Positions 47,889-57,725 of a stretch of DNA of 64,000 nucleotides are shown here, one piece after another. The translations under genes were made by a program, and so were the position numbers. The notes below the pieces were generated by a model that ran no database searches, was not told the origin of the DNA, and saw only the letters and a program-made list of their open reading frames with translations. Origin of the DNA: Streptomyces sp. NBC_00690. GTDB taxonomy: Bacteria; Actinomycetota; Actinomycetes; Streptomycetales; Streptomycetaceae. The DNA is taken from positions 1,798,001-1,862,000 of the forward strand of contig NZ_CP109009.1 of NCBI RefSeq assembly GCF_036226685.1, in the 5' to 3' direction. Numbering within the stretch: the stretch's first letter is position 1; the number at the start of each line of letters is the position of its first letter.

Positions 47889-50800
47889 TTACTTCTCCGT
47901 CACCCCGGCCGTGTCAAAGGTGGCGACCTCGTGCATGGCCCGGGCCGCACTCTGCACCACCGGTAGGGCCAGGAGCGCCCCGGTGCCTTCGCCCAGTCGG
48001 AGATCGAGATCGATCAGGGGGCGCAGACCCAGCTTGTTGAGCGCGGCCACATGGCCCGGCTCGGCGCTGCGGTGACCCGCGATGCAGGCGGCCAGCGCCT
48101 CGGGGGCGATCGCCCGGGCGAGCAGGGCCGCCGCTCCCGCGGACACTCCGTCCAGTAGGACCGGGGTGCGCAGGGACGCACCACCGAGGATCAGTCCGAC
48201 GAGGGCCGCGTGCTCCAGTCCGCCGACGGCCGCGAGCACACCGATCGGATCGGCCGGGTCCGGGGTGTGGAGTTCCAGCGCGCGCCGGACGACATCGACC
48301 TTGCGGGCGTGCATCTCATCGTTGATGCCGGTGCCACGGCCGGTGACCTCCGCCGGGTCGAGACCCGTGTACACACAGATCAGCGCCGCCGAGACCGTGG
48401 TGTTGGCGATGCCCATCTCGCCGGTGAGCAGTGCCTTGTTGCCGGCCGCGACGAGGTCGCGCGCCGTTTCGATGCCGACCTCGATGGCGGCGAGCACCTC
48501 GTCACGGGTCATCGCGGGACCGGCGGTGAAGTCGGCGGTGCCCGCGCGGACCTTGCGGGGCAGCAGCCCGGGGGTGGTGGGCAGTTCGGAGACGACTCCG
48601 ACATCGATGACGCAGACCTCTGCGCCGACCTGATTGGCGAAGGCGTTGCAGACCGCGCCGCCGCCGAGGAAGTTGGCCACCATTTGGGCGGTGACCTCCT
48701 GCGGCCAGGCCGTGACGCCCTGCGCGTGCACCCCGTGGTCACCGGCGAAGATGGCGACGGCAGCGGGCTCGGGGATGGGCGGCGGGCACATTCGGGAGAG
48801 TCCGCTCAACTGGGCGGAGATGATCTCCAACATGCCGAGGGCGCCCGCGGGCTTGGTCATCCGCTTCTGGCGCTCCCACGCCTCGCCGAGCGCCTTGGCG
48901 TCCAGGGGGCGGATGTTGGTGACGGTCTCCTGGAGGAGGCCGTGCGGCTCCTCGCCGGGCAGGGCGCGACGTCCGTACGTCTCCTCGTGGACGACCCAGG
49001 ACAGCGGTCGGCGCTGGGACCAACCCGACTGCATCAGCTCGGGCTCCTCGGGGAACTCGTCGACGTATCCGACGCACAGGTAGGCCACGACCTCCAGATG
49101 CTCGGGCAGTCCGAGGGTGCGCACCATCTCGCGCTCGTCGAAGAAGCTGACCCAGCCCACGCCGAGGCCCTCGGCCCGGGCGGCGAGCCAGAGGTTCTCC
49201 ACGGCGAGCGCGGAGGAGTACGGGGCCATCTGGGGTTGGCTGTGACGGCCCAGGGTGTGCCGACCGCCCCGGGTCGGGTCCGCCGTGACGACGATGTTGA
49301 CGGGGGTTTCGAGGATCGCCTCGATCTTCAGTTCCTTGAACTGCTTGGCCCGTCCCTTGGGCAGCGACTTGGCGTAGGTGTCGCGCTGGCGCTCCGCGAG
49401 TTCATGCATGGTGCCGCGGGTCTCGGCCGAGCGGATCACGACGAAGTCCCACGGCTGCGAGTGACCGACGCTGGGCGCGGTGTGGGCGGCCTCAAGGACC
49501 CGGATGAGGACCTCGTGCGGGATGGGGTCGCTGCGGAAGCCGTTGCGGATGTCGCGGCGGTCGCGCATCACGCGTAGAACGGCCTCTCGCTCAGCGTCGT
49601 CGTACGCCGGTGCCGGAGGGTTCTTGGGCTCCTCGGCCGTCGGCGCGTCGACGGTCTCGGGCTGCGCTGCTTCTGCTGGCTCCACTGTGTTCGCTGGTTC
49701 TGCTGCCTCTGCGGTGGGTTGTACGTCGGCGGCAGCCGTCTCGGGCGCCGCGAGGTCCTGTGCCTCCGGGCTCGGCTCGGCCTCAGCGGCCGGCTGCACT
49801 TCGAGGGGCTCCTCCACCGCGGCTTCGACCTCGGCGGGCTCCGCCCCTGCCGCTTCGGGCTCCCCGGCGAGCAGCTCTTCCTGCGGTACGGGGGTGGCTT
49901 CGGCGCTGGCCTCCGAGTCGGCCGCGGCGGGCTCTGCGGATGTCGACTGCGGTGCGGCTTCGGCCTCGGGCACGGTGCCGGATGCGGTCTCGGGCGCATG
50001 GGCCGGTGCCTCGGCTGGGGCCGGTGTTTCAACTACGGCCTGCGTCTCGGCTGTGGCCTGCGTCTCGGCCTCGGCAGATTGGGCCGGGGCGGGCGGCGTT
50101 TCCGGAGCCTCGGTGGGAGCGGCTTCCGGGGCGGTGCCGGCCTCTTCGGCGGTGGCCGCGGGGGGCTCGACCTCAGCCGACAGTACGGGCGCTGTCTCGG
50201 CTTCGGGCTCTGCATCGGCTGCCGGCTGGGCGGGGGGCTCGGAGTCCGTTGCGACTGCCACCGAAGCTGCGGAATCCGGTGCTTCCGCGGGCTCGGCCGC
50301 GGCCACCGGGGCGGGAGCCGCAGCAGCGGTGGTGTCCGTACCCGCCGTGGGTTCCTGTGCCATGGAGCTCTCGACCGGCTGCGGAGCCGGGACGGACTGC
50401 TCGTCCGGCTCGGGCTGCTCGACCTGCGCGGGTTCCTCGACGGGTGCCGTCTGCTCGACCGGCTCGGTGGGCGCGGCGGACTCGGGCTGGGGCATGCCGG
50501 CTTCGGCGGCAGCACCTTCGGCCCCGGGCTGCGCGGAAGGCGCGGACTGCTCAGCCTCGGGCTCGGCCTCAAGCTCGGGTTGCCCAGCCTCGGGTTGCCC
50601 AGTTTCAGGTTGCCCGGCTTCGATCGGGGTGACTTCGGCCTGCGAGCCGTCAGCTTGCTCGACGGCCTCGGTCTCCTGCACCTCGTCAGTCACGGGTTGT
50701 GCCTCGTCCGCCGCCGCCCCGGAGAGGGCATCGGCGGGGGCAGCGTCGGCGGGGGCTTCCTGAACCGGGGGGACGACCGTTTCTGCTGCCACGGCCGCAA

Positions 50801-51764
50801 CCGGCTGGGGCTGCGGGGGCTGAGGGTCCCACGGCACCCCTGCCTGCGGCGGAATCTCCCCGAACTGCGGACCGGCAAGGCCCGGTCCATCCAGGTACTC
50901 GGGACCGGCGGTGGGCACCGGGACGGTGAGGTTTTGCACGGTCAGCGGGTGCGGAGGCGTCTCGGCCGGCCCGCGGTCGGCGAGCGAGCGAACCACCCCG
51001 GCCGAGGAGTCCGCGGCCAGCGGAGGTCCCATGTGCAACGGGCGCGGCGCGGTCGGCGGGGTGAGACCGGACGCCATCGGCGCCTGCTGAACCGGAGCGC
51101 TCGCTTCGGCGGCCTCGGGGGATTGCGCGAAGCCGCCTGGTGCCGCTCCGGCCGCGGGCAGCGCGCCTTCCGACTGCGCACCCTGCTCCGCGGCGTGCTG
51201 TATGCCCGGTAGCGGAGCAACCGAGTCCGGAGCGCCGAGGTCCATCGGACCGCTCGGGGCCTGCACGGCTTGTTCCGGCTGTGCCGGACCTTCGGCGGCG
51301 GGCGCGGCGGTTGGTGCCGGTGTTGGTTCGGGGGCGCCCAGATCCGTCGGCGCGGCGAACTCCGGTCCTGTCTGCGAAGCGCCGTCCGGCTGGTCGCCGG
51401 CCACGGGCTCGGCCTGCCCGGGGGCATGGCCCACCCCCCGAACCTGGACCTGAAGTTGCGGCGGGATCGGCGGCGCCGGCGTGTACTGCTCGGGAACCTG
51501 CGGTGCGGGGGCCTGCTGGGCCAGTGCGACGGCAGGCCCGGCCGGGGCCGTCTGCAGGGCGTGCGCCGGCTGCTGAAGGGTTTGGGACGGGTCACTCCAC
51601 GCGCCCTGGGCACCTGGCATCAGCAGCAGATCGTCTTCCTCGGGAGCGTGCTCGGAGGGGTCCAGGAAGGTGTACGCACCAGGACCGGGGCTACCCGGCT
51701 GCTGCTCCACCACGCCTGCGTTCTCCGGCAGTCCCTCACCTGGGATCTGGCCGGTGTCAGTCAT
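47889..51764 (-). CDS. cobT: BluB-CobT fusion: DMB synthase-like nitroreductase plus nicotinate-nucleotide:DMB phosphoribosyltransferase
   Basis: A 1291-residue protein with three parts. Residues 1 to about 720 are low complexity, dominated by Ala, Glu, Pro and Gln. About 720-940 is a BluB-like flavin domain (RDIRNGFRSDPIPHEVLIRVLEAAHTAPSVGHSQPWDF), which would make 5,6-dimethylbenzimidazole. About 950-1291 is CobT (AIFAGDHGVHAQGVTAWPQ, LLTGEMGIANTTVSAAL, GRGTGINDEM), which activates it for cobalamin's lower ligand. ATG 51764 (MTDTGQIPGEGL) is chosen. The N-terminal region probably spaces or tethers the enzyme. Confidence 0.92.
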   Translation of the reverse strand: MTDTGQIPGEGLPENAGVVEQQPGSPGPGAYTFLDPSEHAPEEDDLLLMPGAQGAWSDPSQTLQQPAHALQTAPAGPAVALAQQAPAPQVPEQYTPAPPIPPQLQVQVRGVGHAPGQAEPVAGDQPDGASQTGPEFAAPTDLGAPEPTPAPTAAPAAEGPAQPEQAVQAPSGPMDLGAPDSVAPLPGIQHAAEQGAQSEGALPAAGAAPGGFAQSPEAAEASAPVQQAPMASGLTPPTAPRPLHMGPPLAADSSAGVVRSLADRGPAETPPHPLTVQNLTVPVPTAGPEYLDGPGLAGPQFGEIPPQAGVPWDPQPPQPQPVAAVAAETVVPPVQEAPADAAPADALSGAAADEAQPVTDEVQETEAVEQADGSQAEVTPIEAGQPETGQPEAGQPELEAEPEAEQSAPSAQPGAEGAAAEAGMPQPESAAPTEPVEQTAPVEEPAQVEQPEPDEQSVPAPQPVESSMAQEPTAGTDTTAAAAPAPVAAAEPAEAPDSAASVAVATDSEPPAQPAADAEPEAETAPVLSAEVEPPAATAEEAGTAPEAAPTEAPETPPAPAQSAEAETQATAETQAVVETPAPAEAPAHAPETASGTVPEAEAAPQSTSAEPAAADSEASAEATPVPQEELLAGEPEAAGAEPAEVEAAVEEPLEVQPAAEAEPSPEAQDLAAPETAAADVQPTAEAAEPANTVEPAEAAQPETVDAPTAEEPKNPPAPAYDDAEREAVLRVMRDRRDIRNGFRSDPIPHEVLIRVLEAAHTAPSVGHSQPWDFVVIRSAETRGTMHELAERQRDTYAKSLPKGRAKQFKELKIEAILETPVNIVVTADPTRGGRHTLGRHSQPQMAPYSSALAVENLWLAARAEGLGVGWVSFFDEREMVRTLGLPEHLEVVAYLCVGYVDEFPEEPELMQSGWSQRRPLSWVVHEETYGRRALPGEEPHGLLQETVTNIRPLDAKALGEAWERQKRMTKPAGALGMLEIISAQLSGLSRMCPPPIPEPAAVAIFAGDHGVHAQGVTAWPQEVTAQMVANFLGGGAVCNAFANQVGAEVCVIDVGVVSELPTTPGLLPRKVRAGTADFTAGPAMTRDEVLAAIEVGIETARDLVAAGNKALLTGEMGIANTTVSAALICVYTGLDPAEVTGRGTGINDEMHARKVDVVRRALELHTPDPADPIGVLAAVGGLEHAALVGLILGGASLRTPVLLDGVSAGAAALLARAIAPEALAACIAGHRSAEPGHVAALNKLGLRPLIDLDLRLGEGTGALLALPVVQSAARAMHEVATFDTAGVTEK

Positions 51765-52107
51765 GCGTACCCCTCGCCCATCGATTGTGATCCTTCGCCC
51801 GTAGCCCGGACGCCCGATCTCGGCACACGTGACGCCCGCCAACAAGAACGAGCGCGTGCGTCACGCGGCACGATCGCTACCGGACTCCCAGTATTCTCGC
51901 GGCCGTTCGCCACCACGGCACTCACATCCCGCCACGGTCGGCTGTGGGTTGCGCCACGTTGCGCCTCCCCGGTCCACGACGTACCACATACCGGAGTCAA
52001 AGCGGCACTGCTTTTCCGGTGTTCCTGGACATTGTCGATGAAGCGATGAAACGCCCGGGCGCGGTACAACGGTCGGTCAGCCTACCTGGCGACCTCTCCG
52101 ACCGGGG
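51765..52107. other. Upstream region of cobT
   Basis: About 340 bases between cobL and cobT on the same strand, with no gene. No cobalamin riboswitch core was recognised. A GCGTCACG/CGTGACGC dyad lies near 51826-51867. Confidence 0.45.
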
Positions 52108-53388
52108 TCACGGGGCGCGGTCGGGCGCCCTGCCCGAGAGCAGGAAGACGACGGTCCGCTCGCGCTCCTCCCAGTCGCCCGGGTCGAGTCGGACGGATTG
52201 CAGCAGGGCGCACTCGACGGTGTACCCACCGGCGCCGAGCGCGGCGCCGATGGCCTCCGCCTCGTCGCGGGTGAAGGCGTGGGCGACGATGCGTTCGGGG
52301 CGGCGGTCGGCGCAGGCAGAGACCACGGCCGCTCCCCCGCCCCCCACTCGTACGACATCCGGTTCGGGCAGCCGCTCCAGCACGTGCGGGGCCCGGCCGT
52401 GCACCACCTGGAGTTGGACGGCGGCACGCCGGCCGGCGGCGTCGGTGCGGGCGCAGGCATCCGCATCGACGTCGACGGCGATCACCGCGGCCCCAAGGCG
52501 AGCAGCGTCGACGGCGAAGGCCCCGGACCCGGATCCGACATCCCAGACGAGGTCGCCGACCCGGGGGCCGATGCGGGCCAGTTGAAGGGCGCGCACCTCC
52601 TCGGACTCCCCTTCGGCCCGTGACAGCGCGTCTTCGAGGGCGCCCGCTCCCCTGCCCCCGTCGGCGGCGCGCGGCGGCAGCTCTCCTCCGTAGGAGTCGG
52701 TGGGCAGCGCCCAGCCGCGCACCCCGACCGGGTGTCCGGCCTCCCGACCGGCGATCCAGGCGGCCGTCGGCGCGGGACGGACTCCGGAACCGCCGATGAC
52801 GATCACGACATTGGGGTCCCGCCACACATGGTCGGCGGCCTTGTCGGAGGTGAGCACGCTGACCTGCTCGCGGTCGGTGCCCAGTTCCTCGCAGATGACG
52901 AAGGTGCGGTGGACGCCTTCGAGGAGCAGTGCCAACTCGCTGGGGCCTGCCCCCGGAGATGTCAACACGGCGACCTTGGGGTGCGCTCGGCAGACATTGA
53001 CCGCGCGGCGGAGGGTACGGGGGTGGGCGACGACGATCTGGGCGTCGTCCCAGGGCATTCCGGCCCGGGCGAAGGCCGTGGCGACGGAGGACACCGCGGG
53101 GACGACCTCGACCTCCAGGCCGTGCTCGGGTGCGCGCAGGGTGCGGACGACTCCGAAGAAGCCCGGGTCCCCGTCGGCGAGCACCACGGCGGTGCCGCGG
53201 TGGCCCGCGATCCGGCGGGCGGCGAGGTCGATGCTGCCCAGGCGGATGCGTTCGGCCCCGGGCGGCACTTCGGGCAGCGCGAGATGGTGTGCGGCACCGG
53301 CGACCAGGGTGGCGGCAGTCAGCGCGGAGGTGGCCGTGGCGGTGAGGGGCGAACCGTCCCAACCGATCACCGTGACACGGTCGGCCAT
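52108..53388 (-). CDS. cobL: Precorrin-6Y C5,15-methyltransferase (CbiE-CbiT fusion, CobL)
   Basis: A 426-residue cobalamin enzyme. The CbiE-type methylase half spans VTVIGWDGSPL, VVLADGDPGFFGVVRTL and VVPAVSSVATAFARAGMPWDD. The CbiT-type half has the SAM loop DLVWDVGSGSGAFAVDAARLG and a decarboxylase-type end. ATG 53388 is preceded by GGAG 8 bases away. Confidence 0.92.
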   Translation of the reverse strand: MADRVTVIGWDGSPLTATATSALTAATLVAGAAHHLALPEVPPGAERIRLGSIDLAARRIAGHRGTAVVLADGDPGFFGVVRTLRAPEHGLEVEVVPAVSSVATAFARAGMPWDDAQIVVAHPRTLRRAVNVCRAHPKVAVLTSPGAGPSELALLLEGVHRTFVICEELGTDREQVSVLTSDKAADHVWRDPNVVIVIGGSGVRPAPTAAWIAGREAGHPVGVRGWALPTDSYGGELPPRAADGGRGAGALEDALSRAEGESEEVRALQLARIGPRVGDLVWDVGSGSGAFAVDAARLGAAVIAVDVDADACARTDAAGRRAAVQLQVVHGRAPHVLERLPEPDVVRVGGGGAAVVSACADRRPERIVAHAFTRDEAEAIGAALGAGGYTVECALLQSVRLDPGDWEERERTVVFLLSGRAPDRAP

Positions 53389-53734
53389 CTCATGAGCTCC
53401 TGGTGTCGTCGCAGGTGGTGGTCGCCCCTGAGCTGCGCGGGTGCGCGGGGGCAGAGTGACAGTACCTGGCTCGGGCACGGGCGGGACCGGCTCAACTGCC
53501 GGCGCCCTGGAGCACGGCCGATGCATGGCCGGGTTCTGCTCTTGTGCGGGCTCGGCAACCATGTCCTCGATCCCCGACCACCCTGGCGTGAGGCTGTGGA
53601 GGAGCGGACGGATCAGCGCTCGCCCTGCTCGGCGCGGAGGCTTTCGGAGCACCCGCCGCACGGTGTCCCGGTCAGTCAGAGCTGGACTGGGCTGGACCGG
53701 GCTGGGCTGGGCTGGGCTGGGCTGGGCTGGGCGG
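53389..53734. other. Intergenic region with a pentanucleotide tandem repeat
   Basis: About 345 bases without a gene. The end nearest the acetyltransferase carries ten GCTGG-like 5-base units at 53681-53730, the last six exact. Confidence 0.55.
53681..53730. repeat. (GCTGG)n tandem repeat
   Basis: Ten 5-base units; 53701-53730 is six perfect copies of GCTGG, immediately 3' of the minus-strand acetyltransferase stop. A candidate slippage-prone site. Confidence 0.9.
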
Positions 53735-54370
53735 CTAATTCAACTCGTTGAAGGACGCATAGCCGAATTGCGCCATCTGGTCCGTGCCACCTTCGAGGTC
53801 CTCGGGCAGCAGGCTCCAGACGATGAGGTCGGTGCGCATGTCCATCCAGTCGCCGTCGTCCCGCTGGGCCCGGGCTATCCAGGCGTTGCGCAGCACTCCT
53901 TCGCTGATGCCGCCGACCTTCTGGGCGACCTGTTGGGAGGCGGTGTTGTCGGCCGGGGTGCGCAGTTCCATCCGTTCGAACTTCTGGTCCCGGAAGAGCC
54001 ATTTGGCGACGGCCAGCACGGACTCGGTGGCGTACCCCTCGCCGCGGGCCCAGGGGGCCGTGACGTAGGAGATCTCGGTGGCGAGGGTGTGCCAGTTGGT
54101 GTTGCGGAGGCGGATCGTGCCGACCAGCCGCTGGGTGAGGAACTCGGTGACCGCGAGCGCGATGCCATCGCCGCGCGTGCGCTGTGCAGGAGCGATCCTG
54201 CGGACCCAGTCGCGGGCGTCGTCACCGGTGTACGGGAGGGGTGCCGATGTCCAGGCAGCCACGAGTTCGTCGTTCATCATCTCGGTGTACGCGGGGATGT
54301 CGGCCTCCTCGAAGGGGCGCAGCACCAGTCGCTCCGTGCTGATGGACACGTCCGGAAAGGTGGTAGTCAT
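53735..54370 (-). CDS. GNAT family N-acetyltransferase (RimJ/RimL-like)
   Basis: A 211-residue acetyltransferase: STERLVLRPFEEADIPAYTEMMND at the N-terminus is typical of RimJ/RimL-type proteins, with SYVTAPWARGEGYATESVLAVAKWLF at the acetyl-CoA loop. It ends DQMAQFGYASFNELN. ATG 54370 has GGAG upstream. Substrate unknown. Confidence 0.9.
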   Translation of the reverse strand: MTTTFPDVSISTERLVLRPFEEADIPAYTEMMNDELVAAWTSAPLPYTGDDARDWVRRIAPAQRTRGDGIALAVTEFLTQRLVGTIRLRNTNWHTLATEISYVTAPWARGEGYATESVLAVAKWLFRDQKFERMELRTPADNTASQQVAQKVGGISEGVLRNAWIARAQRDDGDWMDMRTDLIVWSLLPEDLEGGTDQMAQFGYASFNELN

Positions 54371-54704
54371 GCGCCGCTCCGTAGCCAGGGGCCTGCTGGG
54401 TCCGGGTACCAGAACCAGGGGTCTGCCGAAGTGCCAAGGATGCAGCATGGACACGCCCGGCCGCACCACAGGGTGCCGCTCGCGGCCGTGAGTCCGGCCG
54501 TGGAGCCGCATACCCCCAAGTGAGGGACGCTGTCGGTCCGTTCGAGGTGGGCTCACCTCGGCCCGCGGATTTTCCCGGGCGCTGGGCGCGGGCGCGGGGT
54601 CATGAGTCGAGGCCGTGGCGTACGGAGCCGCCATCGGTCTGACCGAGCGCTACCGGAGCGGGTTCGGTACGAGCTTCTGCCACTGACCCGTCCAGTTGGA
54701 AAGG
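54371..54704. other. Intergenic region upstream of the acetyltransferase
   Basis: About 330 bases between the acetyltransferase start and the metQ terminator. No gene or clear motif was seen. Confidence 0.4.
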
Positions 54705-54753
54705 CCCGCGGCCCCCGTGCGTACGTCGTGAACGTACGGACGGGGGCCGCGGG
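54705..54753 (-). terminator. Terminator of the metNIQ operon
   Basis: A 22-bp stem with one mismatch (54705-54726 with 54732-54753) and a CGTGA loop, 29 bases after the metQ stop. Confidence 0.85.
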
Positions 54754-54781
54754 GTGACGTGGAGGCGACGGGCCGTGCCGC

Positions 54782-55618
54782 TTAGAACGCGGGTATGACC
54801 GAGCCGTCGTACTCGTCCTGGATGAACTTCTTCACCTCGGGCGAGTTCAGCAGCTTGACGAGCTTGACCACCTGCGGGTCCTTCTCGTTGCCTTCCTTGA
54901 CGGCGAGGAAGTTGCCGTAGGGGTTGCCCTCCGCGGCTTCGAGGACGAGCGAGTCGTCCTTGGGGCTGAGCTTCGCCTCGACCGCGTAGTTCCCGTTGAT
55001 CACGGCGGCGTCGACGTCGTCGAGCGAGCGCGGCACCTGGGCCGCCTCCAACTCCTTGAACTGGATCTTCTTCGGGTTCTCGGCGATGTCCTTGGGCGTT
55101 GCGTCGTTGCCGGCGCCCGCCTTCAGCTTGATCAGGCCGTTCTGATCGAGGAGCTTGAGCGCGCGGGCCTCGTTGGTGGTGTCGTTGGGCAGTGCCACGG
55201 TCGCGCCGTCCTTGAGGTCCGTGAGCTTCTCGACCTTGTTGGAGTAGAGGCCGAGCGGCTCCAGGTGGACCGTGACGACGGGCGCGATGGTGGTCTTGTT
55301 CTTCTTGTTGAAGTCGTCGAGGTAGGGCTTGTGCTGGAAGAAGTTGGCACCCACCTCACCGCTTTGGGTCGCCGTGTTGGGCGTCACGTAGTCGGTGAAC
55401 TCCTTGACCTCCAGCTTGAGGTCCGCGTCGGCGGCCAGGTTGTCCTTGACGAAGTCGAGGATCTGGGCGTGCGGGACGGCGCTGGCGGCGACGACGAGCG
55501 TGCCGCCCGGCGACGCGGACTTGGAGTCGGAGTCGGAGTCGGAGCCGCAGGCGGAGAGTCCGAGGGTGAGGGCTCCGACAGCGAGGACAGCGGTGGTGAT
55601 CTTGGCGGTGTTACGCAC
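54782..55618 (-). CDS. metQ: Methionine ABC transporter substrate-binding lipoprotein MetQ
   Basis: A 278-residue NlpA-family lipoprotein: signal peptide with lipobox LSACG, then a Ser/Asp linker. VVAASAVPHAQILDFVKDNLA and EFTDYVTPNTA...FQHKPYLDDFN are typical of methionine-binding MetQ. It captures methionine outside the membrane. GTG 55618 has AAAGG 9 bases upstream. Last gene of metN-metI-metQ, 62 bases after metI. Confidence 0.95.
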   Translation of the reverse strand: MRNTAKITTAVLAVGALTLGLSACGSDSDSDSKSASPGGTLVVAASAVPHAQILDFVKDNLAADADLKLEVKEFTDYVTPNTATQSGEVGANFFQHKPYLDDFNKKNKTTIAPVVTVHLEPLGLYSNKVEKLTDLKDGATVALPNDTTNEARALKLLDQNGLIKLKAGAGNDATPKDIAENPKKIQFKELEAAQVPRSLDDVDAAVINGNYAVEAKLSPKDDSLVLEAAEGNPYGNFLAVKEGNEKDPQVVKLVKLLNSPEVKKFIQDEYDGSVIPAF

Positions 55619-55680
55619 GAAAAGTGCCTTTCTCCATGGGTGGTGCGGTGGTACGACCCCGAGGGGGTCATTCGGGGGGT

Positions 55681-56454
55681 CTAGAGGGTCTTGTCGGGCC
55701 GGGGTGCGACCTTGGTGACGACGAACGGGGTGATCTGACCGACGGGGGCGGTGGCGTCGTGACGCAGGAGCCGTAGCCGGGGTGCGGAGGAACTGCGTCC
55801 GCGTCGGTGCAGACCACGGGCCGCGTAGTCGCCTGCGAACTGGATGAGGGAGATGACCACGGCGAGGATCGCCACCGTGATCCACATCAGTTCCGTCTCG
55901 AAGCGCTGGTAGCCGTAGCGGACGGCGATGTCTCCGAGTCCGCCCGCACCGACCGTGCCCGCCATGGCGGAATAGCCGATGAGGGCGACGACCGTGGTGG
56001 TCGCGCTGGAGATCAGCGACGGCAGCGACTCGGGGACGAGGACCTTGCGGACGACGGTCCAGGTGCTGCCGCCCATCGACTGGACGGCCTCCACGAGTCC
56101 GTGGTCCACCTCGCGGACGGACGTTTCCACCAGTCGGGCGAAGAACGGGATGGCGCCGATGGCCAGAGGGACGATCGCGCCCTCACGGCCGATGGTGGTT
56201 CCGGTGATCGCCTTGGTGAAGGGCATCAACGCGACCATGAGCACGATGAAGGGCATCGAGCGGGTGACGTTGGCGATCTGGCCGATGACCTTGTTGGCGA
56301 ACGCGTTGCCGAGGAGTCCGCCGCGGTCGGTGAGGACCAGGACGATACCGAGCGGCAACCCGACGACGACCGCGATCACGGTGGACCAGCCGACCATGTA
56401 GAGGGTGTCCCAACAGGCGTCCACCAGCAGGGGCTGCATCTCGGACCAGGTCAC
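55681..56454 (-). CDS. metI: Methionine ABC transporter permease MetI
   Basis: A 257-residue permease with five membrane segments and the EAA loop (EVDHGLVEAVQSMGGSTWTVVRKVLVPESL). GTG 56454 overlaps the metN stop by 4 bases (GTGA). A basic C-terminal extension of about 40 residues follows the last helix. Confidence 0.95.
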   Translation of the reverse strand: MTWSEMQPLLVDACWDTLYMVGWSTVIAVVVGLPLGIVLVLTDRGGLLGNAFANKVIGQIANVTRSMPFIVLMVALMPFTKAITGTTIGREGAIVPLAIGAIPFFARLVETSVREVDHGLVEAVQSMGGSTWTVVRKVLVPESLPSLISSATTTVVALIGYSAMAGTVGAGGLGDIAVRYGYQRFETELMWITVAILAVVISLIQFAGDYAARGLHRRGRSSSAPRLRLLRHDATAPVGQITPFVVTKVAPRPDKTL

Positions 56455-57512
56455 TTGGCACCTTCCTTGAGCGCGTCGAGGCGGTCGGAGCCTCGGGCGG
56501 GCTCGGCGATCTCGACCTGGAGCCCCTGCTCCCGCAGGAATCCGATCGGGACGACGTTCTCCTCGAACCGGCCGGGCAGCTCGATGCGCATCCGGCCGAC
56601 CTGTCGGCCGCCGACGGTGTCCATCGCCGCGCCGAGGATCGAGATGTCGATGTTGTAGGTGCGCGAGAGCTGCGAGATCACCGGGCGGGTGGCCGCGTCA
56701 CCGTGGAAGGTGACGTCGACGACGGTGCGATCGGGTCCGGATGCGTCTCCCGCGACGGGGAAGAGCGCGGCGGCGAGCTGCGAGCCGGGCGTCGCAAGAA
56801 GTCCGCTGACCGTGCCGGACTCCACGATGCGTCCGTTCTCCATCAGCGCGGCCGAGTCGCAGACCGTCTTGACGACGTCCATCTCGTGCGTGATGAGGAG
56901 GACGGTCAGCCCCAGGCGGCGGTTGAGGTCGCGCAGGAGATGGAGGATGGAACGGGTCGTCTCGGGGTCGAGTGCGCTGGTGGCCTCGTCCGAGAGCAGT
57001 ACCTCGGGGTCGCCGGCGAGGGCCCGGGCGATGCCGACGCGCTGCTTCTGCCCACCGGAGAGCTGGCTCGGGTAGGACTTGGCCTTGTCCGCGAGGCCCA
57101 CCAGATCGAGGAGTTCGAGCGCCTTGCTGGCGCGCTCTCGCCGGGAGAGTCCGAGGATCTCCAACGGCAGTTCGACGTTGTCGCGGACCGACCGGGACGA
57201 GACCAGGTTGAAGTGCTGGAAGACCATGCCGATGCGGCTGCGGGCGGTGCGCAGTTCCTTGCCCGCCCGCGGTCCGCGGCCGGCGAGTGCGGTGAGGTCC
57301 CGTCCGTTCACGGTCACGGTGCCGGCCGTGGGGCGCTCCAGCAGATTGACGCAACGGATGAGGGAGGACTTTCCGGCGCCGCTCTGGCCGATGACGCCGT
57401 ACACCTCGCCTTCCTCAACGTGCAGGTCGACGCCGTCCAGGGCGGTGACCTCGCGTCCTCGCGAGCGGTAGACCTTGGTGAGGCCCGTGGTGGTGATCAC
57501 TGGGATGTCCAT
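56451..57512 (-). CDS. metN: Methionine ABC transporter ATP-binding protein MetN
   Basis: An ATPase of 353 residues: Walker A GQSGAGKSS, signature LSGGQKQR, Walker B VLLSDEATSALD, H-loop LITHEMD and a C-terminal ACT-like NIL domain (VDVTFHGDAATRPVISQLSR...IDISILGAAMD) that binds methionine for trans-inhibition. The start is uncertain: ATG 57512, or GTG 57500 just before ITTTGLTKVY; neither has a good ribosome site. Confidence 0.95.
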   Translation of the reverse strand: MDIPVITTTGLTKVYRSRGREVTALDGVDLHVEEGEVYGVIGQSGAGKSSLIRCVNLLERPTAGTVTVNGRDLTALAGRGPRAGKELRTARSRIGMVFQHFNLVSSRSVRDNVELPLEILGLSRRERASKALELLDLVGLADKAKSYPSQLSGGQKQRVGIARALAGDPEVLLSDEATSALDPETTRSILHLLRDLNRRLGLTVLLITHEMDVVKTVCDSAALMENGRIVESGTVSGLLATPGSQLAAALFPVAGDASGPDRTVVDVTFHGDAATRPVISQLSRTYNIDISILGAAMDTVGGRQVGRMRIELPGRFEENVVPIGFLREQGLQVEIAEPARGSDRLDALKEGAK

Positions 57513-57725
57513 CACTGTCGAGTGCACGGCACACAGGCGCACCGGCACGGGGCGTTCGTCTTCGGGTGGGATGTCTTCGGAACGCGGCACGGTCTTCTTC
57601 CGGGGCGCGCTCGGCGGCTCCGGGGCGTGAAGGGGTCAGTGCATGCGCGGTGGCAGCGGCGATCCGATCAGGCGAACGGACGGCTGCGCGATCTCACTTC
57701 GGGGCGCGAGGCAAAGCGGGGGCCC

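Noticed and set aside
49568..51613. Long plus-strand frames opposite the cobT N-terminus
   Set aside because: Repetitive GC-rich antisense frames generated by the Ala/Glu/Pro codons; cobT is in frame with two known domains.
53389..53600. Cobalamin riboswitch upstream of cobL
   Set aside because: GTCCCGCC and GAGCCAGG occur on the minus strand but only a few bases apart, and the conserved core is missing.
57513..57725. SAM riboswitch before metN
   Set aside because: I could not find the conserved core of any SAM riboswitch class.
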